Source: Caldimicrobium sp. (GTDB lineage Bacteria > Desulfobacterota > Thermodesulfobacteria > Thermodesulfobacteriales > Thermodesulfobacteriaceae). From it: a DNA stretch of 64,000 nucleotides. The stretch spans positions 1-64,000 of the forward strand of contig JANXCE010000001.1 of NCBI GenBank assembly GCA_025059715.1. The letters run 5' to 3'. The notes below the pieces were generated by a model. It saw nothing but the letters and a program-made list of their open reading frames with translations, did no database searches and had not been told where the DNA came from. Made by a program: the position numbers and the translations under genes. The stretch's first letter is position 1. The number at the start of each line of letters is the position of its first letter. Below are positions 17,101 through 26,318 of this stretch, in pieces.

Positions 17101-19330
17101 CAAGCACCTCCTCCTTAAATCTCCTTCCCTGACAAACCTCGCAAGGTATTATTAAATCTGGTAAAAATTGCATCTCCACTATTTCGAAACCTAAGCCTTT
17201 GCAATTCTCGCATTGGGCTAATTCGGAATTAAAGGAAAAGGCCCCTTCACTATAGCCCAAATTTTTGGCTTCATCAGTTGAGGCAAGAAGCTTTCGAAGG
17301 TAAGGATAAATTCCCATAAAGGTGGCTACTATTGCCCTTGGAGAGCGAGCTAAGGGCTCCTGAGTGAGATAGAGGACTTGATAGTAAGATTTAAACCCTC
17401 TGATCTCCTTAGAGTGTTCCGGCTTTCTGTGTTCTTTGAGCGCAAGTAGTCCCTTGTAGAGTATCTCCTCTAAAAAAGTGGACTTTCCAGAGCCAGAAAC
17501 CCCCGCTATGACAGTAATGTGTCCTAAGGGTATTTGAGCTGAGATATTTTTTAGGTTAAAGCGTTGTGCTTCTCTTATTTCCAGAAATTCCGTAGTTTTC
17601 AGATGTGGAGGTATAAACTCCCTTTGGGTAAGTATAGCTCTTAAAGCTTCCGAAGTAGGAGTATCCTTATTTAAGATGCCTGAAGGACTTCCCGCATAGA
17701 GGAGGTGCCCTCCCTCGTCGCCTCCTTTGGGACCAAGTTCTACTAAAAAATCTCCCTTTAAAATCATTTCGGGATCGTGTTCCACCACTATCACTGTGTT
17801 GTTCTGGGAGACCAGGTGATGAAGAAAGTCAAGGACTTTATGTGTATCCTTGGGATGAAGCCCTGTGGTAGGCTCATCTAATATATAGAGAGTTTCTACG
17901 AGATTTGAGGATAGGGCCCTTGTTAAGAGGCATCTACTTAGTTCTCCACCTGAAAGGGTTCGGCTGGCTCTTCCTAAGGTAAGGTATGAGAGGCCAACCC
18001 CTTCTAAGTAGTCAAGCCTTCTCTTGATTTCTTTAGCTAATCTCTCTCCCACAATAGAGGGAGAATCTTTAAGAAATTCTCCAATGAAAGAGTTAGCTTC
18101 CTTTATTTCCAGTTGATGGAACTCTGCGATATTAATGTCCCTTATCTTAAAATAGAGGGCCTGGGGATGGAAACGGGCACCTTTACAGGTTGGACATTTT
18201 ACTTCTCTTCTTAAGCGGGCTAATATTATGCGCAAGTGAGGCTTATACCGATGGGCTTCCAACCACTCCACTATCTCGCTTAAACCATACCAGTTGCCTT
18301 CTCCCTCAAAGATGCTCCTTTGTAAGGATAGAGGATAGTCCTTGAAGGGGATATCGGTGCTATATCCCTTTTTTCTGATAAAATCAAAGAGATCCCACTT
18401 AACCTCAAACATAGCGGGAAAATCAAGCGCCGGGATAGCACCTTTCTCTAAGCTTTTTTCAGGATACCTCACTAAGGCTTCTAAGTCTACCTTAAGCAAA
18501 TTACCAAAGCCCTTACATTCGGGGCAGGCTCCCTGAGAGGTGTTGAAGGAAAAGAGGGCAGGACTCTTAGGAGGAACTTTAAAACCGCATTTTGGGCATT
18601 CTTCCTTGTTTATGTAAATTTTTGCCTCTCCATATAGGGTTTGCACCTTCACCCTGTCAGAGATCTGTAAGGCTTGTTCTAATGTGGAAACGAGATCTGA
18701 AAGAATTTCTTCTTCTATCCTTAGGCGATGAAGAAGGATTTCTATCTCCTCTGAGTCAGGTAGAACCTCCATTTCATCAAGTTCATACACCTTTCCCTGA
18801 AGGACAATTCGGGTAAATCCAGAGGCTAATAGGCCTTCTCGGAGATAGTTAATGTCCTGTTCTACAACCCTGGGCACCATTATATAGACGAATTCATTTT
18901 TAAAGGTTCTTAAGATATCAGTGGCCATTTGATGGGCATCAAGGGATTTAATTTTGAGATTGCATATGGGGCAATAGGGCTCTGCAATGTGATAATAGAA
19001 CATTTTTATAAAGTGAGCTATTTCTGTTAGTGTAGAAACGGTAGAGCGGGAGGTTTTGACAAAGTTTCCTTGAGGAAAGGCCAAAGCTGGAGGAATAAAG
19101 CGTAGATCCTGTAATAGAGGTTTAGGGAGACGTTCAAAAAATTGTCTAACATAAGCTGAGAAAGTCTCTATGTATCTCCTACTGCCTTCCGCATAAAGGG
19201 TATCAAAGACAAGGCTTGATTTACCAGCTCCAGAAACCCCAGTGACAACAATTAAATGATAAAAGGGTAATAAAAGGTCAAAACCCTTAAGGTTGTTTTG
19301 TCTGACAGAGTAGAGCTCTATATATTTCAA
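14105..19330 (-). CDS. uvrA: Double-length tandem UvrA (excinuclease ABC subunit A), four ATPase modules
   Basis: 1741 residues, nearly twice the usual 940. UvrA dimers recognise bulky DNA damage and load UvrB in nucleotide excision repair. Four Walker A loops are visible: GVSGAGKSS (31-39), GVSGSGKST (610-618), GVSGSGKST (953-961) and GVSGAGKSS (1440-1448). Each has a matching signature and an LDEPT or MDEPT Walker B. Copy 1 is about 1-905 and copy 2 about 925-1741. Copy 1 keeps the insertion between CPEC (269-272) and CPTC (379-382). In copy 2 CPEC (1194-1197) and CPSC (1208-1211) are almost adjacent, so the DNA-binding insertion domain is missing. Signatures deviate: LSGGELSR in module 1 and LSAGEAKR in module 3. 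Chlamydial UvrA is also known as a double-length protein. The gene follows the DksA-like gene by 6 bp. Confidence 0.95.
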   Translation of the reverse strand: MKYIELYSVRQNNLKGFDLLLPFYHLIVVTGVSGAGKSSLVFDTLYAEGSRRYIETFSAYVRQFFERLPKPLLQDLRFIPPALAFPQGNFVKTSRSTVSTLTEIAHFIKMFYYHIAEPYCPICNLKIKSLDAHQMATDILRTFKNEFVYIMVPRVVEQDINYLREGLLASGFTRIVLQGKVYELDEMEVLPDSEEIEILLHRLRIEEEILSDLVSTLEQALQISDRVKVQTLYGEAKIYINKEECPKCGFKVPPKSPALFSFNTSQGACPECKGFGNLLKVDLEALVRYPEKSLEKGAIPALDFPAMFEVKWDLFDFIRKKGYSTDIPFKDYPLSLQRSIFEGEGNWYGLSEIVEWLEAHRYKPHLRIILARLRREVKCPTCKGARFHPQALYFKIRDINIAEFHQLEIKEANSFIGEFLKDSPSIVGERLAKEIKRRLDYLEGVGLSYLTLGRASRTLSGGELSRCLLTRALSSNLVETLYILDEPTTGLHPKDTHKVLDFLHHLVSQNNTVIVVEHDPEMILKGDFLVELGPKGGDEGGHLLYAGSPSGILNKDTPTSEALRAILTQREFIPPHLKTTEFLEIREAQRFNLKNISAQIPLGHITVIAGVSGSGKSTFLEEILYKGLLALKEHRKPEHSKEIRGFKSYYQVLYLTQEPLARSPRAIVATFMGIYPYLRKLLASTDEAKNLGYSEGAFSFNSELAQCENCKGLGFEIVEMQFLPDLIIPCEVCQGRRFKEEVLEIRWRGKNISEMLDLTVESALKFFGNHREIQRLLQILESLGLGYLRLGQPLSTLSGGEAQRLKIAELLAQIGSSKAIILLDEPTVGLHLKDIEKLLQALRLLKEKGHTVVIVEHHPEVMLLGDWILEFGPEGGEKGGYLLYQGELKNFLETSTPTAVYLKEYLQGKTLKETKPNAYQFEERYIKLRGIRHHNLQNIDLDLPRNKFIVITGVSGSGKSTLAFDVLFTEGQRRFLETLPAYLRQFFKLYEEIDFDNITGLPPTVALEQKSGEISPRSTVGTITEILPYLRLLYARASKAYCPNCGEELSPKSKEEILEIAKQWWRKHSEQSIEILATLVRYRKGHYRPLLESLLKRGYHRVIIDGITYELPPIPNLSRYREHTIEVFLGSANSEESFHTLLSKALREGKGSVILRTNGEELYLSQKRVCLRCGVSLPEPDPLLFAFNTKVGACPECQGIGKIEEKICPSCKGSRYRREVHYFKIKNLSLPELCELSIEEALKFIRSLNTEGREKIFLETLLPEITKRLEYLVDLGLNYLTLSRSADTLSAGEAKRVRISAEIGSNLTGVAYILDEPTIGLHPKDTQKLLQVLKKLRDKGNTVIVVEHDEEVILSGDFIVDLGPGGGKRGGKVVFSGVKDSLFNSQSSLTAKALRNRERKALKSKLRNPSNFLFLGGVHWRNLQNIDVQIPLGVFTCVVGVSGAGKSSLICEALYENLKMVLSKGTQQKLKGLRELKGFESLSEVYLVDHSPIGNTPRSIPATYIKVFDEIRRAYAQTRLARERGYREGRFSFNTEEGQCSHCKGQGKIKVEIKFLPAVYQTCEFCEGKRYNRETLEVTLRGKSIAEILEMDFKEARDFFKGYPYIASKLELPCKIGLDYLSLGQPSPTLSGGEAQRIKLAKELGKIQRKPVMYLMDEPTTGLHILDIEKLVSALQELVDKGHSVVVIEHNLELIKCADWIIELGPEGGEKGGHLIFQGPIEEFLRTYTPTSEALKKYLQA

Positions 19331-19336
19331 GGGGCA

Positions 19337-19705
19337 TTATTCACCCTTAATTCTTTCCAAGCGTTCCTGAGCTCGCTTACAATCGATACAAAGAGTTGCC
19401 TCCGGCCTGGCCATAAGTCTCTTCTCGCCTATTTCCGCTCCACAGGCTTCACATATACCATAAGTGCCCTCTTCAATTTTTTGTAAAGCCTTGTCAATTT
19501 TTTTAAGAAGTTTCTGATCTCTATCTCTTAGTCGGAGATCCAATACAAGAGTAGTCTCCCTTGCTGCCTGATCAACCGCATCTGGAAGATTTTCTGCTCC
19601 TTCCTCCAAATCCTTTATGGTTTCGGCAACCTCCCTTAAAATTTCCTCCCTCCTCTTTAAAAGTAACTCCTTAAAGATTTGCAGCTTTTCCCTCTCCATC
19701 CCCAC
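19337..19705 (-). CDS. DksA/TraR-family zinc-finger protein
   Basis: 122 residues. The N-terminal helical hairpin (LLKRREEILREVAETIKDLEE) is followed by a C4 zinc finger, CEACGAEIGEKRLMARP then CIDCKRAQE, which is the conserved DksA/TraR finger. DksA proteins insert into the RNA polymerase secondary channel and modulate transcription with ppGpp. Short members like this one have less certain roles. The coil-tip acidic DxxDxA motif of true DksA is only loosely represented (LPDAVDQAARE). It lies in the same operon as rpoZ, the omega subunit, 1.7 kb upstream. Confidence 0.85.
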   Translation of the reverse strand: MGMEREKLQIFKELLLKRREEILREVAETIKDLEEGAENLPDAVDQAARETTLVLDLRLRDRDQKLLKKIDKALQKIEEGTYGICEACGAEIGEKRLMARPEATLCIDCKRAQERLERIKGE

Positions 19706-19720
19706 CTCCCAAACAATTTT

Positions 19721-20209
19721 TTACTCCAAAATTACTTCTCCGCTCTTTCCCCCTCTCTTATACACAAGCCTGATGTTTTCAATTTTTATCCCCTTGTGCA
19801 GGGACTTACACATGTCATAGATGGTAAGGGCAGAGATACTTACTGCGGTAAGAGCCTCCATTTCCACTCCCGTTTGAGCAGTAGTCTTTACCTCTGCAGT
19901 TATTTCTAAGAGTGATCTTTCAGGTATAAATTGAAAGGAGATGTCTATGTGAGAGATAGGTAAAGGATGACATAGTGGTATGAGTTCACTGGTTTTTTTG
20001 GCGGCTAATATGCCAGCTACTTGAGCACAGGCTAAAAAATCACCTTTAGGCACATCCTTGTCCATAATTTTGGGAAAAATTTCCTCAGGGAATACCACTT
20101 CCGCTTTTGCGCGGGCAACTCTTTCTGTGAACCCCTTTTGCCCCACATCAACCATGTGAAGGCTTCCGTTCTCACGGAGATGAGTAAACTCAAAGGGTTT
20201 AACTTCCAA
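19721..20209 (-). CDS. moaC: Cyclic pyranopterin monophosphate synthase MoaC
   Basis: 162 residues, normal for MoaC, which converts the MoaA product into cyclic pyranopterin monophosphate in molybdenum-cofactor synthesis. Seen: [38 protein letters not shown] (with the catalytic-region Lys and His) and [23 protein letters not shown]. The start is TTG inside the last codons of dnaJ (overlap 11 bp), so translation is coupled. A molybdopterin-binding MoeA-like gene lies about 2 kb away on the opposite strand. Confidence 0.95.
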   Translation of the reverse strand: MEVKPFEFTHLRENGSLHMVDVGQKGFTERVARAKAEVVFPEEIFPKIMDKDVPKGDFLACAQVAGILAAKKTSELIPLCHPLPISHIDISFQFIPERSLLEITAEVKTTAQTGVEMEALTAVSISALTIYDMCKSLHKGIKIENIRLVYKRGGKSGEVILE

Positions 20210-21362
20210 AGATACGCTCCCAAAGACTTTCTTTTTTTCTTCTTGCGTTTTCCCTCTTCTTTGAGTGGTTTTCTATTATTGGATTTATCTCGGTAAGAGA
20301 ACCCTTAGAGAGATTTTCAGTAAGGGCCAAGGCTTGAAGGAGTTCTCGCCCTTTAGGAGAGATTTCCTTAGGGAGTTCCACCTTAATTCCCAAAATAAGA
20401 TCTCCTACTATTCCAGTTTTCCAATCTCTTAGGCCCATACCTTTTAGAATTATTTTATCCCCAGGCTGGATTCCAGGTGGAATTTTTATCTCTAACTCTT
20501 TTCCAAAAAAGGGTATTTTAAGCTCCTCACCTAATATTGCAGAGACAAAATTAATTTTTAGCTCTCCATATAGATCATTTTTCTCCCTGCGAAAGAGTGG
20601 ATGGGGTTTAACTCTAACCCTGATATAGAGATCTCCAGGTTTCCCACCTAAGATGCCACCTTCTCCCTCTCCAGGATAGCGAAAGATAGCTCCATCTTCA
20701 ACCCCTGCCGGTAAGGTTATTTTAAGTTTTTTTCTCCTTTTTACTCTGCCCGCCCCTCCACAGACTACACACATCTCTTTATAGGTAAAACCTCTGCCAT
20801 TACATTCTGGACAGATATAGCTAACTCTAAAAAAGCCTTCGGTATAAGTTACCCTACCTCTGCCCTGACATTGAGGGCAACCCTTAGTGCCCTTTTGGAT
20901 GTCATAACCTAACCCTTGACAGTCCTCACAGGTTTCCCATTTTTCCAATTCCAGAGTAACCTCTTTGTCTTGGAGAATATCCTCAAAGTCGAGCCAGATC
21001 TCGGTGGAAAGATCCGCTCCATCTCTCTTTTGAGAATGAGCCCTTTCTTCAAAGGTGAATCCAAAGAATTCTTGGAAAAGATCAGAAAAGGTCCGAAAGA
21101 TGTCTGAGATATCTTCAAATCCTCTATAGCCTGAATTTCTTAACCCTGTATGGCCTCCTCTGTCATAAAGAGCCCTTTTTTCTGGATCAGAGAGCACTTC
21201 ATAAGCTTCGGAAATTTCTTTAAATTTTTCCTCAGCCTCTTTATTTCCTGGATTTCTATCTGGATGATATTTAAGTGCTAACTTTCTGTAGGCTCTCTTA
21301 ATTTCTTCTTGTGTGGCATTTCTTGGAACTCCAAGAATTTCGTAATAATCTCTATAAGTCAT
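20199..21362 (-). CDS. dnaJ: Chaperone protein DnaJ
   Basis: 387 residues. It is a type I J-protein that delivers substrates to DnaK and stimulates its ATPase. Domains in order: J domain (1-70) with the HPD motif in [16 protein letters not shown]; a short Gly/Phe-poor linker with FGFTFEE; and a zinc domain with four CxxCxGxG-type repeats ([32 protein letters not shown]). The C-terminal substrate-binding domains follow ([21 protein letters not shown]). The last repeat has Gly-Gly in place of the usual residue pair. dnaK and grpE are not adjacent. It is embedded between rpoZ and moaC. Confidence 0.95.
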   Translation of the reverse strand: MTYRDYYEILGVPRNATQEEIKRAYRKLALKYHPDRNPGNKEAEEKFKEISEAYEVLSDPEKRALYDRGGHTGLRNSGYRGFEDISDIFRTFSDLFQEFFGFTFEERAHSQKRDGADLSTEIWLDFEDILQDKEVTLELEKWETCEDCQGLGYDIQKGTKGCPQCQGRGRVTYTEGFFRVSYICPECNGRGFTYKEMCVVCGGAGRVKRRKKLKITLPAGVEDGAIFRYPGEGEGGILGGKPGDLYIRVRVKPHPLFRREKNDLYGELKINFVSAILGEELKIPFFGKELEIKIPPGIQPGDKIILKGMGLRDWKTGIVGDLILGIKVELPKEISPKGRELLQALALTENLSKGSLTEINPIIENHSKKRENARRKKESLWERIFGS

Positions 21363-21376
21363 AATGAAGGGAGTGG

Positions 21377-21643
21377 TTAAAACTTACCACTTCTCTGCTT
21401 TAATAGTTCCGCAATGTCATAGGGAGTAGCAGGCTTTTCCTTTACCACCAAATTTTTTATATTTTCCGGAGTAACTAAACCTTGAGCAATTTCTCTAAGT
21501 GCTAAAACGATCTCTTTGTTATCTGTTTTGAGCAGAGGAGGCGCTCCCTCTCTAAGCTGTTTAACCCGCTCGATAACAAGATGAATTAACTTAAATCGAT
21601 TAGGAACCTTTTCTAAACAATCCTCTACAGTTATTCTAGCCAT
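21377..21643 (-). CDS. rpoZ: RNA polymerase omega subunit
   Basis: 88 residues. It begins [20 protein letters not shown], the diagnostic omega start, followed by [13 protein letters not shown] and [20 protein letters not shown]. Omega helps assemble beta-prime and mediates ppGpp effects in some bacteria. It sits 14 bp upstream of dnaJ and 18 bp after the Nfu-type gene, in an operon that also encodes a DksA-like protein. Confidence 0.92.
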   Translation of the reverse strand: MARITVEDCLEKVPNRFKLIHLVIERVKQLREGAPPLLKTDNKEIVLALREIAQGLVTPENIKNLVVKEKPATPYDIAELLKQRSGKF

Positions 21644-21661
21644 ATTTACCCACCCTATAGG

Positions 21662-21883
21662 TTATACCGCCACAACTTCAGTTACCTCTGGAACCTCTCT
21701 TTTGATAAATCTTTCAATTCCCATTTTTAAGGTCATTACTGACATAGGACAGCAACCACAAGCACCTTGAAGTCTTACTTTCACTACTCCATCCTGGGTT
21801 ACCTCAACCAACTCCACATCTCCACCATCCGCTTGAAGCATTGGCCTAACCTTTTCTAAGGCTCTTTCTACTGCTTCTCTCAT
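21662..21883 (-). CDS. NifU C-terminal (Nfu) domain iron-sulfur protein
   Basis: 73 residues, consisting only of an Nfu domain: [17 protein letters not shown] and [21 protein letters not shown]. The CxxC (CGCC) binds or transfers an Fe-S cluster to apo-proteins. It is the first gene of the nfu-rpoZ-dnaJ-moaC-DksA-uvrA run, with a strong ribosome site (GGAGG). Candidate clients in the window include IlvD (iron-sulfur), but this is inference. Confidence 0.92.
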   Translation of the reverse strand: MREAVERALEKVRPMLQADGGDVELVEVTQDGVVKVRLQGACGCCPMSVMTLKMGIERFIKREVPEVTEVVAV

Positions 21884-21915
21884 TTTTTAAACCTCCAATA
21901 AATTTTTCAAATAAT

Positions 21916-21945
21916 TTAACACATTTTTCTTTAAGAGCAAGTCAA
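21916..21945 (-). promoter_or_regulatory. Candidate promoter of the nfu-rpoZ-dnaJ operon
   Basis: On the minus strand TTGACT (plus 21940-21945) and TGTTAA (plus 21916-21921) are separated by 18 bp, about 33 bp before the Nfu ATG. Confidence 0.45.
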
Positions 21946-21967
21946 GGAAATTTTTATTCTAAATTTG

Positions 21968-21994
21968 TTGACATAATTTTAAATTAGTTATAAT
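21968..21994 (+). promoter_or_regulatory. Candidate promoter of the molybdopterin-binding protein/ilvD unit
   Basis: TTGACA (21968-21973) and TATAAT (21989-21994) are both perfect hexamers, but the 15-bp spacer is shorter than ideal. It lies 44 bp upstream of the ATG at 22039, which has the ribosome site AGGAGGAAAGG. Confidence 0.55.
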
Positions 21995-22038
21995 TGGTTA
22001 TATACCAAGGGATTACCTAAATAGGAGGAAAGGGAACT

Positions 22039-23079
22039 ATGAAATACAGGGTAGTGCCTATTGAAGAGGCCGTAGGAATGGTTTTGCCCCATGATGTAAC
22101 GGAAATAATTCCTGGTGAATTCAAGGGAGCGCGTTTCAAAAAGGGGCATATTATTAAAGAAGAGGATGTGCCAAAGTTAAAGGATTTAGGAAAAAATCAT
22201 ATTTATGTGCTTGAACTCGAGGAAGAGGATATCCACGAGGATGAGGCTGCCCTTCGAATGGCAAGGGCTGTGGCGGGCGAGGGAGTGGGATGGTCTGAAA
22301 GCGTAAGTGAGGGGAAAATCACTTTTAAAGCCCTTTATGAGGGCTTATTAAAGGTTGACATAGAAAGACTTTTGGAGATCAATCTACTGGGCGAGGTTGC
22401 TCTCACTACAAAACATAACAATGTGTGGGTAAAAAAGGGAGAACCCTTGGCTGGAGTGCGAGCAATCCCCTTGGTAGTGAAGGAGGCCCTATTAAGAGAA
22501 GTGGAGAGAATAGCCCAGAGTTCCGACAAAAAGATCCTTCGTGTGCTACCTCAGAAGATATTTAAAGCGGGATTACTTATTACAGGGACTGAAGTGTTCT
22601 ATGGACGCATTAAAGATGCCTTTGCCCCCAAAATGCTTCCCAAGCTTTCGGCTTTTAACTTGAGCGCTGAGGGTCCCCTCTATGCACCTGATGAGAAGGA
22701 CTTCATCAGAGATACTATAAGAGATTTTCTGGACCGAGGTTGTGAGGTTGTGCTGGTCACAGGTGGTATGTCCGTAGATCCCGATGATGTAACTAAGGTT
22801 GCCATAAGGGAGTTAAATCCGGAGGTATATGTATACGGAGCTCCAGTCCTTCCGGGTAACATGTTTCTATATGCCCTCTTAGGAGATAACAGAGTCATTT
22901 TGGGTATACCCGCCTGTGCTATGTATTTTAAAGTCACTATTTTAGATATTATTTTGCCACGGGTTCTCGTTGGAGAGAAATTAGACCGAAGGGCGATTGC
23001 TAGTTTGGGACACGGTGGGTTTTGTTATAATTGTAAAGAGTGTCACTATCCCATTTGTCCCTTTGGGAAGGCAAGTTGA
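22039..23079 (+). CDS. Molybdopterin-binding (MoeA/MoaB-fold) protein
   Basis: 346 residues. The first ~110 residues resemble a MoeA N-terminal region (VVPIEEAVGMVLPHDVTEI). Residues about 175-320 form the MoaB/Mog-type molybdopterin-binding fold with LLITGTEVFYGRIKDAF and VVLVTGGMSVDPDDVTKVA, then GNMFLYALLGDNRVILGIPACAM. It ends in a small Cys cluster (CYNCKECHYPICPFGKAS) that could bind a metal or Fe-S cluster. It is shorter than MoeA and probably acts in molybdenum-cofactor handling rather than as MoeA itself. moaC lies on the other strand nearby; ilvD follows by 56 bp. Confidence 0.85.
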   Translation: MKYRVVPIEEAVGMVLPHDVTEIIPGEFKGARFKKGHIIKEEDVPKLKDLGKNHIYVLELEEEDIHEDEAALRMARAVAGEGVGWSESVSEGKITFKALYEGLLKVDIERLLEINLLGEVALTTKHNNVWVKKGEPLAGVRAIPLVVKEALLREVERIAQSSDKKILRVLPQKIFKAGLLITGTEVFYGRIKDAFAPKMLPKLSAFNLSAEGPLYAPDEKDFIRDTIRDFLDRGCEVVLVTGGMSVDPDDVTKVAIRELNPEVYVYGAPVLPGNMFLYALLGDNRVILGIPACAMYFKVTILDIILPRVLVGEKLDRRAIASLGHGGFCYNCKECHYPICPFGKAS

Positions 23080-23135
23080 CGGAGACTTTAATTCTGATTA
23101 GAATAGAACTTCAAGTTAGTGAATAGGGAGGAACT

Positions 23136-24794
23136 ATGAGAAGTGACAGAATCAAAAAGGGGCTAGAAAGGGCTCCTCACCGCGCTTTGTTAAGGGCATT
23201 GGGCTTTAGTGATGATGATCTAAAGGCACCTCTTATTGGGATTGCTAATTCCTTTAATGAGATAATTCCTGGGCATATTCATTTGAGGGAAATTGTCTCA
23301 GCGGTAAAAGCAGGTGTTAGACAGGCAGGAGGTGTTCCTGTAGAGTTCGGAGTAATAGGAGTTTGCGATGGTTTAGCTATGAATCACGAAGGTATGAAGT
23401 ATTCCCTTCCCAGCAGGGACCTGATAGCGGACTCAGTGGAGATCATGGCCATGGCTCATGCCTTTGATGGTTTAGTCTTGGTTTCTAGCTGTGACAAAAT
23501 TACGCCTGGTATGCTCATGGTGGCCCTTCGGCTAAATATACCCTCTATTCTTATTGCTGGTGGTCCTATGTTAACGGGCGAGTTTAGAGGCCAAAAGGTT
23601 AATCTTATTTCCGCCTTTGAAGGTATTGGAAAGGTTAAGAAAGGAGAGATGACAGAGGAGGAGCTCTTTGAATTAGAGGCCTGTGCTTGCCCAACTTGTG
23701 GCTCCTGTGCAGGAATGTTCACTGCAAACTCTATGAATTGTCTTACTGAGGCCTTAGGCTTAGCCCTTCCTGGAAATGGAACAATTCCTGCGGTATATGC
23801 GGATAGGATTCGATTAGCCAAAGAGACTGGCAAAACGATCGTCAGCCTTGTAAAAAAGGGCCTTACCCCTCGCAAAATTGTTACCTTGAATTCCCTTAAA
23901 AATGCTATTGCGGTAGATATGGCTTTAGGATGCTCCACAAACACGGTTCTTCATTTATTAGCTATAGCAAAGGAGGCGGATCTGCCCTTAAATCTACAGA
24001 TGTTTGATGAGATCTCCCGAAGAACTCCCCTTTTAGCTAAGTTGATTCCAGCAGGGCCCTATAGTGTCTCTGAGCTCCATCAGGCCGGAGGAATACCTGC
24101 TGTGTTAAAGGAGCTATCTAAGCTGGGGCTTATTGATACTACCTGTAAAACGGTTTCAGGGAAAACCATAGGAGAAATTATTAACTCCGCGGAGAATAGA
24201 AACCCCGAAATTATTAGACCTGCGGAAAATCCTCACAGTAAAGAGGGAGGTATAGCGATACTTTACGGTAATTTAGCTCCAGAAGGGTCAGTTGTGAAAT
24301 CGAGTGCGGTAGTGCCTGAGATGTTGAAACATAGGGGACCTGCTAAGGTCTTCAATTCTGAAGAGGAGGCCTATGAGGCTATTTTAGGAGGACACATTCA
24401 GCCAGGGGATGTAGTAGTGATTCGATACGAAGGACCTAAGGGAGGCCCAGGCATGAGGGAGATGCTCTCCCCCACTTCCGCTATCGTAGGGATGGGATTA
24501 GGGTCTTCTGTAGCGCTGATTACTGATGGCCGTTTTAGTGGTGGAACTCAAGGAGCCTGTGTAGGACATGTTTCTCCTGAAGCAGCAGAAGGTGGCCCCA
24601 TAGCCCTGGTAGAAGAGGGAGATATTATAGAGATTGATATACCAGGAAGAAGATTAGAACTTTTAGTAGAAGAAAAAGAATTAGAGGAAAGAAGGAAAAA
24701 ATGGAAACCTCCGAAGAAAAAAAATCTAAAGGGTGTCTTGAAAAAATATGAAGTCTTAGTAAGCTCTGGAGCTAAGGGAGCCATTTTAGAATGA
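23136..24794 (+). CDS. ilvD: Dihydroxy-acid dehydratase
   Basis: 552 residues, normal for IlvD, which dehydrates 2,3-dihydroxy-3-methylvalerate and -isovalerate in isoleucine/valine synthesis with an Fe-S cluster and Mg2+. Cluster ligands are seen in [14 protein letters not shown] and [18 protein letters not shown]. Other signatures: [44 protein letters not shown]. No other branched-chain gene is nearby. The stop overlaps the mlaE ATG by 4 bp, coupling it to a lipid transporter operon, an arrangement with no obvious functional link. Confidence 0.96.
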   Translation: MRSDRIKKGLERAPHRALLRALGFSDDDLKAPLIGIANSFNEIIPGHIHLREIVSAVKAGVRQAGGVPVEFGVIGVCDGLAMNHEGMKYSLPSRDLIADSVEIMAMAHAFDGLVLVSSCDKITPGMLMVALRLNIPSILIAGGPMLTGEFRGQKVNLISAFEGIGKVKKGEMTEEELFELEACACPTCGSCAGMFTANSMNCLTEALGLALPGNGTIPAVYADRIRLAKETGKTIVSLVKKGLTPRKIVTLNSLKNAIAVDMALGCSTNTVLHLLAIAKEADLPLNLQMFDEISRRTPLLAKLIPAGPYSVSELHQAGGIPAVLKELSKLGLIDTTCKTVSGKTIGEIINSAENRNPEIIRPAENPHSKEGGIAILYGNLAPEGSVVKSSAVVPEMLKHRGPAKVFNSEEEAYEAILGGHIQPGDVVVIRYEGPKGGPGMREMLSPTSAIVGMGLGSSVALITDGRFSGGTQGACVGHVSPEAAEGGPIALVEEGDIIEIDIPGRRLELLVEEKELEERRKKWKPPKKKNLKGVLKKYEVLVSSGAKGAILE

Positions 24795-25558
24795 ATCCTT
24801 TCCGAGCCTTAGGGCGTGCTCTTTTAAGATTTTTAGAGGAAGCAGGAGGAATATTTCTCTTCTTTTGGAAAGCCCTTTTATACACCTTTACTCCTCCCTT
24901 TAGAGTTCGCTTATTCTTAAAACACATAGAATTTATTGGAGTAAGATCCTGGCTTGTTGTAGCTTTAACAGCACTATTTTCTGGAATGGTCACCGCCTAT
25001 CAGGTTCATCACGCCTTAGTCAAATTTGGAGGGCAGAGTGTCTTAGGAGGTGTGGTAGCTCTAACCCTTACCAGAGAGTTAGGTCCGGTGTTAAGTGCCA
25101 TTATGGTAGTAGCAAGAGCGGGTTCCGCGATAACTGCAGAGATTGGCAGCATGCGCATAACAGAACAGATTGATGCCTTAAAAATTATGGCGGTGAATCC
25201 CATTCAATATTTAGTGACACCTCGGCTATGGGCAGCTATGATAGTTGTTCCCTTGCTTACTGCCATGGCAGATTTAATAGGTATTGCTGGTGGTTATGTG
25301 ATCGGAGTGTTAGTCTTAGGTATTGATCATGGGATTTTCATTGCTCGCATGCAAGATATGGTAGAGTTAATGGACATAATGAGTGGAATATACAAGGCAA
25401 TTTTCTTTGGAGCTTTTACGGTAGCAGTTTGTTGTTACAAGGGATATTTTGCTCGAGGAGGAGCAGAAGGTGTAGGAAGGGCAACTACTGAGGCGGTAGT
25501 AATATCCTCTGTAGGGATCTTGGTTTCGGATTATATTTTAACTACTCTTTTCTTTTAG
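24791..25558 (+). CDS. mlaE: MlaE-family ABC permease
   Basis: 255 residues, an inner-membrane permease of the Mla/MCE lipid transporter that moves phospholipid between inner and outer membranes. Family motifs: [68 protein letters not shown] and [15 protein letters not shown]. About five membrane segments. First of mlaE-mlaF-mlaD, with ATGA overlap to ilvD and 4 bp before mlaF. Confidence 0.95.
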   Translation: MNPFRALGRALLRFLEEAGGIFLFFWKALLYTFTPPFRVRLFLKHIEFIGVRSWLVVALTALFSGMVTAYQVHHALVKFGGQSVLGGVVALTLTRELGPVLSAIMVVARAGSAITAEIGSMRITEQIDALKIMAVNPIQYLVTPRLWAAMIVVPLLTAMADLIGIAGGYVIGVLVLGIDHGIFIARMQDMVELMDIMSGIYKAIFFGAFTVAVCCYKGYFARGGAEGVGRATTEAVVISSVGILVSDYILTTLFF

Positions 25559-25562
25559 ACCT

Positions 25563-26318
25563 ATGATTGAAATTAAGGGGCTCAAAAAGACCTTTGGGGA
25601 TTTGCAGGTTTTAAGGGGTGTTAATTTAACCATTCCAAAGGAAAGTATAACCTTTATCATGGGAGGAAGTGGAACTGGCAAAAGCGTGCTTTTAAAACAT
25701 TTAGTGGGACTTCTTAAATCTGATGAGGGAGAAATTTGGTTTGATGGACAGGATCTCACCAAGCTCTCGGAGAGAGAATGGCAAAGGGTCAGGAAAAAAA
25801 TTGGCATGCTCTTTCAAGAGGGCGCCCTTTTTGATTCAATGACTGTGGCGGAAAATGTTGCCTTTCCCTTGATTGAACATAGTGCTGGCACGATGAGAGA
25901 AATCCAAAAAAGGGTAGAAGAGCTTCTGGAAGCGGTAGAACTTTTACCAGCTAAGGACAAATACCCTTCTGAACTTTCTGGAGGAATGAAAAAGAGAGCC
26001 TCACTTGCGCGCACCTTAGCCCTAAATCCTCAGGTAATCTTATTTGACGAACCCACCACGGGCCTTGACCCTATTCTTCAAATTACTATTATGGACCTAA
26101 TCAAAAGGATCAAAGAAACCTATAAACTTACCTGTGTTGTGGTGAGTCATGATGTGATTTTAGCCCTTAAGTATGCCCAAAAGATAGCCTTTCTCCACGA
26201 GGGCACTATTATTGAAGAAGGTTCTCCTGAAGAGGTAAAACACTCTTCTCACCCCTTTGTTAGAAGATTTATTGATTCCGCTTTATTATTAGAAAAAAAG
26301 GAGGTGTTCTATGAGTAA
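25563..26318 (+). CDS. mlaF: MlaF-family ABC ATPase
   Basis: 251 residues. It is the cytoplasmic ATPase that energises MlaE. Walker A is GGSGTGKSVLLKHL, the signature is the MCE-type LSGGMKKRASLARTLALNP, and Walker B is VILFDEPTTGLDP. The stretch MLFQEGALFDSMTVAENVAFPL is typical of MlaF. The stop overlaps the start of mlaD by 8 bp. Confidence 0.96.
   Translation: MIEIKGLKKTFGDLQVLRGVNLTIPKESITFIMGGSGTGKSVLLKHLVGLLKSDEGEIWFDGQDLTKLSEREWQRVRKKIGMLFQEGALFDSMTVAENVAFPLIEHSAGTMREIQKRVEELLEAVELLPAKDKYPSELSGGMKKRASLARTLALNPQVILFDEPTTGLDPILQITIMDLIKRIKETYKLTCVVVSHDVILALKYAQKIAFLHEGTIIEEGSPEEVKHSSHPFVRRFIDSALLLEKKEVFYE

Noticed and set aside
23456-23944. Minus-strand 162-codon frame
   Set aside because: It lies wholly inside ilvD, antisense, with no family match.
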